The notes under the pieces: model-generated
The model's database searches: none
The model's input: the letters and a program-made list of their open reading frames with translations, nothing else
What the model was told of the DNA's origin: nothing
Origin: CAZTDD01 sp964612675
GTDB lineage: Bacteria > Hinthialibacterota > Hinthialibacteria > Hinthialibacterales > JAKPRU01
Reading direction: 5' to 3'
NCBI GenBank assembly: GCA_964612675.1
Contig: CAZTDD010000132.1
Coordinates: forward strand, 1 to 18,519
DNA length: 18,519 bases
Position numbers and translations under genes: made by a program
Part shown: piece after piece, positions 1 through 6,373 of the stretch
How the letters are laid out: the number at the start of each line of letters is the position of its first letter
Position numbering within the stretch: the stretch's first letter is position 1

Positions 1-20
1 CTCTCCCAGAGGGAGAGGGG
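1..20. repeat. GC-rich palindrome at the window edge
   Basis: Positions 1-7 (CTCTCCC) pair perfectly with 11-17 (GGGAGAG) around a 3-base loop, followed by GGG. The element may continue beyond the left edge. From memory, CTCTCCC/GGGAGAG palindromes occur as dispersed intergenic repeats in many bacterial genomes; whether this is one of them is inference. The remaining stretch to the end of tgt (21-135) shows no gene. Confidence 0.4.
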
Positions 21-135
21 GAAGAACTCCGCCGGACTTTTTGCGGTCCCGTCAAAAACTGGGGAAAGTCCTGATAAACCTCGAAACGGCAGTTGAGATA
101 TCGAAGATGAAGAACTCATTGAATTTGCAGGGTGG

Positions 136-162
136 CACAGGCTTCTAGCCTGTGGTTTTTTT
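136..162 (+). terminator. Hairpin with T-tract at the 3' end of tgt; dispersed-repeat-like
   Basis: CACAGGCT (136-143) pairs with AGCCTGTG (147-154) around the loop TCT, followed by G and seven T. Read on the plus strand this has the form of an intrinsic terminator. The tgt stop codon (145-147 on the minus strand) lies in the loop, so the last tgt codons are encoded by one arm and the T-run. No plus-strand gene ends here inside the window. Similar CACAGGCT/AGCCTGTG palindromes are, as I recall, dispersed repeats in some genomes, so a mobile repeat that merely looks like a terminator is equally possible. Confidence 0.5.
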
Positions 163-1251
163 ACCCGAACGGTAGCTCTCCGCAAACCCCTTCAGCCGTC
201 CCTCACCGATCGCCTCGCGGATGCCTTTCATGAATTCCTGAAAGAACGTCACGTTGTGAATCGTCGCCAGCCGCGAGGCGAGAATCTCGCCCGCCATGTA
301 AAGGTGACGGAGATACGCACGCGAATACTTCCGGCAACAACGGCAAGAACAATCCTCATCGACAGGCCGCTCGTCCAGGCGATATTGCGCTTGTTTGAGA
401 GACAATTTGCCCGCCCACGTCAAACAATGCCCATTGCGCGCCAGGCGGGTCGGCACGACACAATCGAACAAATCAATTCCCCGCTGCACGTCATACAAAA
501 AATCCTCCGGTGTCCCGACACCCATCAGATAACGAGGTTTTCTTTCAGGCAGATGCGCAACTGCAGCATCGATCATCTCGAACGTCTGCGCTTTTTCTTC
601 CCCGACACACAGCCCGCCGATGGCATAGCCCGGCAGATCGAACCGACTCAATGCCCCCGCGCTCTCTGCACGGAGGTCCGGAAAGACTCCTCCTTGTACG
701 ATAGGAAAAAGCGCCTGATCGGTGCGTTCCTTTGCGTTCACACACCGCTCCGCCCAACGTGTGGTCAGTTCCATCGATTGTCTGATTCGCTCGTATGGAA
801 GATCATGAGGCGGGCATTCATCGAGACACATGATCACGTCCGCTCCCAACTGTTCCTGAAGTCGAGTCGTGGATTCCGGTGTGAATCGGTGCGTGGTTCC
901 ATCGATGTGGGATTGGAAGGTGACACCGTCGGCATCGACTTTTCGCAGCGGCGCCAGACTATAGACCTGGAACCCGCCGCTGTCGGTGAGGATCGGTCCC
1001 TCCCAGCCCATGAAGCGGTGGAGTCCCCCCAGTCGCTCGACCACTTCCGCACCCGGTCTGAGGTAGAGATGATAGGCGTTAGCCAGAATCATCCGGCTGC
1101 CGGTCTCTTCGATCTCCTCCGGCGCGAGCGCTTTGACTGTTGCGTTGGTCCCAACAGGCATGAATGCAGGCGTATCGACTGTCCCGTGGGGTGTATGCAA
1201 CCGCCCGAGGCGAGCATTTCCATCGGATGCCAGAATTTCGAATTCAAACAT
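145..1251 (-). CDS. tgt: Queuine (preQ1) tRNA-guanine transglycosylase
   Basis: This is the cytoplasmic enzyme that exchanges guanine for the queuosine precursor preQ1 at the wobble base of GUN-anticodon tRNAs. The 368-residue length is typical of bacterial Tgt. The active-site segment DSGGFQ lies at residues 90-95, with Asp90 as the general acid-base. GGLCVGE is at 212-218. The nucleophile is Asp263 in FDCVVPTRLARNG. Zinc ligands are Cys301, Cys303, Cys306 and His332. The ATG at 1251 is preceded by GAAGGAG inside the end of the PIN-toxin gene, whose stop codon is only 8 bases upstream, so tgt appears to be translated from the toxin-antitoxin message. The last residues (KKTTG) are encoded within a palindromic repeat and may be acquired; the catalytic core is intact. 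Confidence 0.97.
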   Translation of the reverse strand: MFEFEILASDGNARLGRLHTPHGTVDTPAFMPVGTNATVKALAPEEIEETGSRMILANAYHLYLRPGAEVVERLGGLHRFMGWEGPILTDSGGFQVYSLAPLRKVDADGVTFQSHIDGTTHRFTPESTTRLQEQLGADVIMCLDECPPHDLPYERIRQSMELTTRWAERCVNAKERTDQALFPIVQGGVFPDLRAESAGALSRFDLPGYAIGGLCVGEEKAQTFEMIDAAVAHLPERKPRYLMGVGTPEDFLYDVQRGIDLFDCVVPTRLARNGHCLTWAGKLSLKQAQYRLDERPVDEDCSCRCCRKYSRAYLRHLYMAGEILASRLATIHNVTFFQEFMKGIREAIGEGRLKGFAESYRSGKKTTG

Positions 1252-1259
1252 CGGTGGGT

Positions 1260-1751
1260 CTACGTCTCCTTCTCACCGGCGACTTTAAGCACAGCATCCC
1301 AGGTACCACGATCCAAATGGAAGCCGAGTTCGTTTAGATAGTGTATGACCGGCCTCAATGCGGAGATGTGCCCCATCTCTTTCGCCTTTAGCAGTACACC
1401 TATTGTCCCCGTATACCTCAAAGAGAGTCTTCTCGCATGACAACGAGCTAGAGAATCATCGACAATGATAAGTGCTGTTTTCCTTTCCATCCCAAGAGAC
1501 AGGACTTCCACTTCACCCCGTCCGAGACCCGTAACTGCGGAAGACCAGTTCGGACATTGAGCCGCACATACGTTTATCCAAGGAACCGACCATACGTCGG
1601 GTAATGATATTCCTTGTTGTCGACCTCGTTCGAGCTCGCTGGCAACAGCAAACGGGACGATGACCTCCTCATGCATGATGGGCAGTAAATCAAACAGGCC
1701 GAGTTGATAGAGGTACTGGACGGGCGAGGTATCTAGGATTGCTTCAGGCAT
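1260..1751 (-). CDS. DUF3368-type PIN-domain toxin (putative RNase)
   Basis: A 163-residue protein of the DUF3368 PIN-like family, expected to be a metal-dependent RNase toxin. Acidic positions fit a PIN active site: Asp7 in LDTSP near the N-terminus, Glu39/Glu41 in ASELERG, Glu80/Glu82 in GRGEVEVLSLG, and Asp98/Asp99 in IIVDDSLARCHARRL. I chose the ATG at 1751 because it overlaps the antitoxin stop by 8 bases and places LDTS at the usual distance from the start; a GTG at 1781 and an ATG at 1760 are also in frame. The gene follows a UPF0175 antitoxin and precedes tgt by 8 bases. DUF3368 and UPF0175 genes are commonly paired, so the toxin role rests on family and context. The acidic residues appear intact, so it is probably functional. 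Confidence 0.85.
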   Translation of the reverse strand: MPEAILDTSPVQYLYQLGLFDLLPIMHEEVIVPFAVASELERGRQQGISLPDVWSVPWINVCAAQCPNWSSAVTGLGRGEVEVLSLGMERKTALIIVDDSLARCHARRLSLRYTGTIGVLLKAKEMGHISALRPVIHYLNELGFHLDRGTWDAVLKVAGEKET

Positions 1752-1995
1752 TCCTCTCATCTTCTCGTAACTCTTCTTCACTCATACGGAATGCCGGGAC
1801 ACCGTATTCCGCGAGCTTGCTCAAAAAAACCGGCTGTGGCAACCCGGCCAGCTCAGCCGCTGCCCCAGACGAGAGTTTCCGCAACTCATAGAGCTTTACC
1901 GATGCGGCCAATTTGATCTCATCCCCAAACCGCTCTGGACTCAACTCCAGCGCCGATAGCATGTCGTCAGGGAAAGATAACGTGATTTGGGTCAT
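1744..1995 (-). CDS. UPF0175 family antitoxin
   Basis: An 83-residue protein with the UPF0175 pattern: an N-terminal beta segment (ITLSFPDDML), then AASVKLYELRKLSSGAAAELAG, a helix-turn-helix-like stretch at about residues 30-50, and a C-terminal acidic tail. Members are the presumed antitoxins of DUF3368/PIN toxins and probably repress their own promoter. The frame is open back to 2085, but the ATG at 1995 gives the usual family length and has GGAG at a suitable distance (in CGGAGTCGG), so I chose it. The stop overlaps the toxin start, typical of tightly coupled toxin-antitoxin pairs. The promoter-like sequence at 2074-2104 leaves a leader of roughly 70 bases. Confidence 0.85.
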   Translation of the reverse strand: MTQITLSFPDDMLSALELSPERFGDEIKLAASVKLYELRKLSSGAAAELAGLPQPVFLSKLAEYGVPAFRMSEEELREDERNA

Positions 1996-2073
1996 AATCC
2001 GACTCCGATTCTGTTTTCCATTCAAGAAGTTCTCCGCTTCAAGTGTCGCCCTCTCTCTTGTTTCTCTCAGCTG

Positions 2074-2104
2074 ATTATAGAACAAATCCGGCTTTCTATG
2101 ACAA
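2074..2104 (-). promoter_or_regulatory. Probable sigma-70 promoter of the antitoxin-toxin-tgt operon
   Basis: On the minus strand a perfect TATAAT (2074-2079) lies 19 bases downstream of TTGTCA (2099-2104). The spacing is longer than the ideal 17. The sequence around the -35 box (2098-2120) is a very imperfect inverted repeat that could be an antitoxin operator, but this is weak. The rest of 1996-2265 holds no gene I can support. Confidence 0.5.
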
Positions 2105-2265
2105 CCCTGGAGGTTTGTATGAAACTCAGGGGATTTTGCATGAACTCCACGATCTCCTCATCGGGCTTGTAGCGAGTTAAGCCTGACTGGATTGCTTCAG
2201 TGACCGACTGTTGATGTATCATACACCTCAGGAATGGTTCGAGTTGTCGTTTAGTGCGAGTTACA

Positions 2266-3339
2266 TTAATAGAGGATCGCGTTGACCCGCTCCATAACCT
2301 CGTCCTCACCTTGCAGAAACCACCACTCCACGTCCAACGACCAAATTCGAGCCTCGGGCAATTGAGAAAGCAAGGGGTGGATTTTCACGGCATCCTTAGC
2401 CGTACACACAATCCAATCGGCCTGCTCGAAACGTCGCAGTACCTTCTTGAGATCCTTCGGGCAGTACCGATGGTGGTCCCGAAAGACTGCATGTCCGACA
2501 ATCTCGCCACCTGTTCTCTGGATGGTTTTTTCAAAGGCCAAGGGATTGCCGATTGCCGAAAAAAGGCCGATCTTGCGGCCCGCCAAGCGATCCACCGTGC
2601 ACGTTGAATCATCCGCCAGCGACCGCAATCGGACCGGTCGATGGCTTGCGGCGGCCAACACCGCTTTGGGGGCGAGCTGATGGACCTCGCGCAGTAGTGT
2701 GAGCCGCGGCTCTGGTTCAACTAAATCGGCGCGACTGAGGATCACAATATCCGCGCGTTCGAGCGCTTCTTTTCGTTCCCGCAAGAGCCCCGCCGGAAGT
2801 AAACGACCGTTTCCCCACGGTTGTGTGGCGTCGACCAGAACAATATCGAGATCGCGCTCCAGCGCGGCGTGTTGGAATCCATCGTCGAGTACAATGCTGT
2901 CGCATCCATATTCATCGATCGCCATCCGAGCCCCCGCCCACCGTTGAGGAGCCTCGACAACACAAAGCCCGTCTCCCAAATCCAACATCCATTGCCCCTC
3001 TTCTCCGCCGTCCGATTGAGTTACGACGCGAGGTTCCTTCACCTTGGCGCCATACCCCCGCGAAACCACCGCCGGCTTGCGTGACTGCGATACAAGGTAC
3101 CGCGCAATCCACGCCGCACACGGTGTCTTGCCCGTTCCGCCCACCGTTATGTTGCCGATGGAAAGCGTTGGGACCGGAAGCCGAGCCGAACTGAACCAGC
3201 CGGTTTCATAGCCTCTACGGCGCAGCCGCTCAGCTTTTCCGAAGAGGGAGGCCGCCGTTTTCAGCGGAATCGCCCGCCAGGGAAAGGCATTCGATTCGCC
3301 TCGGGCATATGCAAGCCAGTTTCTAGAAAGGGCGCTCAT
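2266..3339 (-). CDS. lpxK: Tetraacyldisaccharide 4'-kinase (lipid A synthesis)
   Basis: LpxK phosphorylates the 4' position of the lipid A disaccharide precursor at the inner face of the cytoplasmic membrane, using ATP. The 357-residue protein has the family Walker A segment GNITVGGTGKTP at residues 62-73, the SRGYG motif near 93-97, and the DDGFQH segment at 152-157 followed by RDLDIVLVD. The N-terminal amphipathic region (1-60) fits membrane association. The part following SRGYG (about residues 100-135) deviates from the usual GDEP-type motif, reading GDGLCVVEAPQRW. Its ATG overlaps the waaA stop by 4 bases (ATGA), so the two are translationally coupled and work in consecutive steps of lipid A-Kdo assembly. 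I see no clear terminator after the stop codon at 2266. Confidence 0.96.
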   Translation of the reverse strand: MSALSRNWLAYARGESNAFPWRAIPLKTAASLFGKAERLRRRGYETGWFSSARLPVPTLSIGNITVGGTGKTPCAAWIARYLVSQSRKPAVVSRGYGAKVKEPRVVTQSDGGEEGQWMLDLGDGLCVVEAPQRWAGARMAIDEYGCDSIVLDDGFQHAALERDLDIVLVDATQPWGNGRLLPAGLLRERKEALERADIVILSRADLVEPEPRLTLLREVHQLAPKAVLAAASHRPVRLRSLADDSTCTVDRLAGRKIGLFSAIGNPLAFEKTIQRTGGEIVGHAVFRDHHRYCPKDLKKVLRRFEQADWIVCTAKDAVKIHPLLSQLPEARIWSLDVEWWFLQGEDEVMERVNAILY

Positions 3340-4613
3340 AAAAGGTTCTTTTCTTCCAGGCGTTCCAGGATGCGCTCCGTGGCTCCGGTATGCTGTCTGA
3401 GCATTTCCATTGCGTTTCTCCCCATCTTCTGCCGGATGTCCGGCCGGTCAAGCCATTCTTGAAGGACGTCGACCAGTTCTTGTTCTCCGTGGACCTGTGC
3501 GGCGGCTCCCGAAGCCAACAGAATTTGTGCCGCCACCCGGAAATTCTCCATGTGCGGACCGAATACAACGGGGATTCCACGTGCCGCCGGCTCTACCGGA
3601 TTCTGGCCGCCCACGCCGCACATCGATTTGCCCAAGAACGCGATATCCGACGCAGCATACACAGAAACCAACTCGCCCATCGTATCGAGGAGGATCACAG
3701 GCGCTTTTTCTGTAGTCTCTCCAATTGTGGATCGAAGTGCAAATGGCGTTCCCGTGCGTCGAAGCAGCGTCGCAACCGTCGAAAACCGTTCCGGATGGCG
3801 TGGCGCAAGAATCAGCTTCACGGGATGTTTCTCTTGGAGCTGCCTCCATACGTTAAGCAGAATCTCTTCCTCTCCTTCGAATGTCGAACCGCCTGCGACA
3901 AGGACTTCGTGATCGGACATCCCCAAGAGTTCACGCCAGTGGTTTCGTGTCTCGGGGTCCTCGCCGACTCGAACGCCGTCGAATTTCAGGTTACCTGCCA
4001 CCTTAATGCGATCCGGATTCACACCGATTTCTCGAAACCGTTCGGCGTCTGTTTCGGTTTGAACGAGGAACAGAGCGATCCGTTCCAGATTCGGCTTCAT
4101 CCAGCGGCGAATCCTCCTGTACCTTGGGAAAGACTTGTCCGACAGCCGTCCGTTAATCAGTACAACGGGAATAGCACACTCGTTCAATACCGCCAACAGG
4201 TTCGGCCAAATCTCGGTCTCTGCGAGAATGAGCAGACGGGGGTTCACACGCTGGACCGTGCGCCGACAGCACGTGCGCAAGTCGATGGGCAGGTAGAATG
4301 TGGCTGAGGGTTCCGCCAGCTGACGTGCGATCTCCTGGCCGGTATCGGTTACGGTGGACAAGACAATGGGGCTCTCGGGGTGTCGCTTTTTCAGCGCTGC
4401 GAGAAGCGGACGCACGGCATTGACTTCGCCGACCGAGACAGCATGAATCCAGATCGGCGATTTCTCCCGCGTATCGGCGAGTTCATCGCGTAGAAACCCC
4501 AAACGCTGAGTGAATACGCCGCGATACCGGCCGTAGCGAACCCGATAGTACAAGTACCGAGGCAGCCTGAAGGCGACAAACAGAACCACAAGACAGGAAT
4601 AGAGAACGTTCAC
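3336..4613 (-). CDS. waaA: 3-deoxy-D-manno-octulosonic acid (Kdo) transferase
   Basis: WaaA (KdtA, GT30 family) transfers Kdo from CMP-Kdo to the lipid A precursor. The 425-residue length is typical. The N-terminus (about 1-22) is a hydrophobic membrane anchor. WIHAVSVGE at 55-63 carries the expected catalytic base Glu63. STVTDTGQEIA and the ILAETEIWPNLL segment follow, and the C-terminal Rossmann half has GGSTFEGEEE, APRHPERF and GGQNPVEPAARGIPVVFGP for CMP-Kdo binding. The start is GTG at 4613, which puts the membrane anchor first; the ribosome binding site is weak. It overlaps lpxK by 4 bases and is divergent from the lpxL-like gene, forming a small lipid A cluster. The number of Kdo residues added cannot be read from sequence. 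Confidence 0.96.
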   Translation of the reverse strand: MNVLYSCLVVLFVAFRLPRYLYYRVRYGRYRGVFTQRLGFLRDELADTREKSPIWIHAVSVGEVNAVRPLLAALKKRHPESPIVLSTVTDTGQEIARQLAEPSATFYLPIDLRTCCRRTVQRVNPRLLILAETEIWPNLLAVLNECAIPVVLINGRLSDKSFPRYRRIRRWMKPNLERIALFLVQTETDAERFREIGVNPDRIKVAGNLKFDGVRVGEDPETRNHWRELLGMSDHEVLVAGGSTFEGEEEILLNVWRQLQEKHPVKLILAPRHPERFSTVATLLRRTGTPFALRSTIGETTEKAPVILLDTMGELVSVYAASDIAFLGKSMCGVGGQNPVEPAARGIPVVFGPHMENFRVAAQILLASGAAAQVHGEQELVDVLQEWLDRPDIRQKMGRNAMEMLRQHTGATERILERLEEKNLL

Positions 4614-4704
4614 GGGTCCAGCCTACACTCATAAGCGGGTTTGGCACATGATGACGCTACAGAGTATGATGATTGTTCATTTCGTATAAAGATCACCGAT
4701 AACT

Positions 4705-5643
4705 ATGTCAACGAGAACCACCGGGGTACCTTGTCTTTCGATGCAAGACCGTTTTCTTAGACTCGCAATCCGTGGATTACAGATTCTACCCGAGGAATTC
4801 GCGCGCGGACTAGCATGCCTGGTCGGGTGGTTCTTATCCGAAATCCTGCGCTCCCGCCGAAGGATCATCGAACAGAATCTTCAGATTGCCTTTGGCGATC
4901 GACTGACTCATGAAGAAGTGGTTCATATCCGCCAGCAGTCCTGGATCAACCTGATTCTCACCGGAATGGAGATGCTGCGTTTTCCACGCCATAAGGAGCG
5001 CTACCTCGATATGCTGTCTGTGGTGGGCTTTGATGAGATCGCAACGTCGTTGTCGGCGGGACACGGTGTGATTTTTGTCTCCGCTCATATGGGAAACTGG
5101 GAGATCGCGGCCTCCTATCTGGCCCAGCAGGCACCGTTCGCTGTGATCGCACGGCCCTTGAATCAGAAAGGTGCCGGTCAAATTCTCGATGAGATCCGGC
5201 GAGAAATGGGAGTGACAGTATTCCCACGTAAATCCGCTCTGCGGAGTGTGCTTGCTTTCCTCCGCCGAGGCGGAATGGTGGCTTTTATGCTCGACCAGCA
5301 CGCCAGCAAACACTCCGTCGTCGTTCCGTTTTTTGACAGACCTGCGAAAACCTTCAGCTCCGCAGCCGCTCTCGCATTGCGAACCGGCGCCGCTGTTCAT
5401 CTCGGGTATGTCCGGCGTAAGACCGACCGCTCTCTATGTTTCGAGATCTCGCCGGCGTTTCCTCATCCCGACTCGGGCGACTTTGATCGCGATGTTTGGG
5501 AAGCCACTGCGGAGTACACACGCGCTATAGAAGACGCAATCCGTTCCCACCCTGAGTCTTGGCTGTGGATGCATAGGCGCTGGCGCAAAATCCGTCCTGA
5601 GAATGCCACGACGACAGGTGATGAAAAAAGCCCCCTGACATAG
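4705..5643 (+). CDS. lpxL: LpxL/HtrB-type lipid A late acyltransferase
   Basis: A 312-residue protein of the lysophospholipid/lipid A acyltransferase family (LpxL/LpxM/HtrB), which adds secondary acyl chains to Kdo-lipid A at the inner membrane. The catalytic His-x4-Glu motif is seen as HMGNWE (His128, Glu133). Downstream are ARPLNQKGAGQILDEIR, a substrate-loop region, MLDQHASKHSVVVPFFDRPAKTFSSAAALALRTGA, and the terminal SWLWMHRRWRKIRP typical of the family. The N-terminus holds a hydrophobic segment (about residues 20-47). The start at 4705 is uncertain: a TATAAA at 4685-4690 lies very close, and Met13 (4741) would match the usual family N-terminus; neither has a good ribosome binding site. 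The gene is divergent from waaA, with 91 bases between them. LpxL rather than LpxM is a guess from context. Confidence 0.9.
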   Translation: MSTRTTGVPCLSMQDRFLRLAIRGLQILPEEFARGLACLVGWFLSEILRSRRRIIEQNLQIAFGDRLTHEEVVHIRQQSWINLILTGMEMLRFPRHKERYLDMLSVVGFDEIATSLSAGHGVIFVSAHMGNWEIAASYLAQQAPFAVIARPLNQKGAGQILDEIRREMGVTVFPRKSALRSVLAFLRRGGMVAFMLDQHASKHSVVVPFFDRPAKTFSSAAALALRTGAAVHLGYVRRKTDRSLCFEISPAFPHPDSGDFDRDVWEATAEYTRAIEDAIRSHPESWLWMHRRWRKIRPENATTTGDEKSPLT

Positions 5644-5652
5644 GAGGCTTTT
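5624..5652. terminator. Bidirectional intrinsic terminator between lpxL and fliS
   Basis: AAAAGCC (5626-5632) pairs with GGCTTTT (5646-5652). After one mismatch (5633/5645), CCT (5634-5636) pairs with AGG (5642-5644), closing a 5-base loop. Read on the minus strand the stem is followed by six T, giving a good terminator for fliD-fliS. On the plus strand it ends in CTTTTAT and serves lpxL. The lpxL stop codon lies inside the hairpin. Confidence 0.8.
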
Positions 5653-5683
5653 ATAAAAGTACATTTTGTCGTTTCCCAGAGGT

Positions 5684-6346
5684 TTATCCCTGAATGTTGA
5701 GTCGGCCCTGACCGGGATTGTCCGGGGGCGCGGATGGGAATCCGTATTTCTTCGGCTGAGGTTTCGATTTGGGAAGTTCCGAAGGCGATACCGGAGCGAA
5801 TCCGCCCTGTTTCGACTCGTTCGGGGCAGCCGGAGCCGGTTGCTGCGGTTTCGCAGTCGGCGAGGATGCCTGGTACGTGTTCTGTTGAGGAGCGGCGGGA
5901 GACTGTTTTGCTTTGCCACTATCGGCTGGTGCAGTCGGTTTCCCCCCGTTTTTCTTTTCTTCCTCCTGGTATTTCTGGACGGCCTGCGTCCAGCCTTCCC
6001 GGAGGTCTTCCACGATGGGCATAACTTCATCGATCAATTCGATATCTCGTCGGATATTGGCCTGGACAAGCCTGCGGTAGACGAAGTCGTAAATAGCGAA
6101 CAACTGCTGAGCCAGCTCACCTCCGAGATCAAAGTCCAAAGCGACCATCAACTCGGAGAAGATCTTCTGAACCTTGATCAACTCGTTGTGTGACAGTTCG
6201 ATTTTGTTGTCTTCGATCGCTTTGCGCGAGATACGCAGCTTCTTCACCGCCGCATCGAACAACATAACCAACAGCTGTGGCTGACTGGCCGTTTCGACGG
6301 TCGTCTTTAAGTAGCTTCTGTACGGATTAGGCGCAGCAGTTACCAC
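5684..6346 (-). CDS. fliS: Flagellar export chaperone FliS with long Pro-rich tail
   Basis: FliS is the cytoplasmic chaperone that binds the C-terminus of unpolymerised flagellin and delivers it to the flagellar export gate. Residues 1-130 match the helical FliS fold: the N-terminal NPYRSYLKTTVETASQPQLLVMLFDAAVKKL is diagnostic, followed by the HNELIKVQKIFSELMVALDF and LAQQLFAIYDFVYRRLVQANI helices. FliS is usually about 130 residues; this one has 220. Residues 134-220 are a low-complexity, proline-, alanine-, glutamine- and serine-rich tail with no recognisable domain. The start is GTG, fixed by a perfect AAGGAGGT six bases upstream. It follows fliD by 27 bases in the usual fliD-fliS order and ends just before the shared terminator. 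Confidence 0.93.
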   Translation of the reverse strand: MVTAAPNPYRSYLKTTVETASQPQLLVMLFDAAVKKLRISRKAIEDNKIELSHNELIKVQKIFSELMVALDFDLGGELAQQLFAIYDFVYRRLVQANIRRDIELIDEVMPIVEDLREGWTQAVQKYQEEEKKNGGKPTAPADSGKAKQSPAAPQQNTYQASSPTAKPQQPAPAAPNESKQGGFAPVSPSELPKSKPQPKKYGFPSAPPDNPGQGRLNIQG

Positions 6347-6352
6347 GCAGAT

Positions 6353-6360
6353 ACCTCCTT
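6353..6360 (-). promoter_or_regulatory. Strong ribosome binding site fixing the GTG start of fliS
   Basis: AAGGAGGT on the minus strand is a full match to the anti-Shine-Dalgarno sequence, 6 bases from GTG. No ATG alternative lies nearby. It suggests efficient FliS translation from the fliD-fliS message. Confidence 0.8.
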
Positions 6361-6373
6361 AATCAAGGTTGAA

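Noticed and set aside
256..1341. 361-codon open frame on the plus strand opposite tgt
   Set aside because: It is the antisense shadow of tgt, which has all its catalytic and zinc residues; its translation shows no family pattern.
2067..2222. 51-codon minus-strand frame upstream of the antitoxin (MIHQQSVTEAIQ...)
   Set aside because: It runs through the likely -35 and -10 boxes of the operon and has a poorly spaced ribosome binding site. It could be a decayed gene remnant but nothing proves it.
3390..4307. 305-codon open frame on the plus strand opposite waaA
   Set aside because: Antisense shadow of waaA, with no ribosome binding site or recognisable motif.
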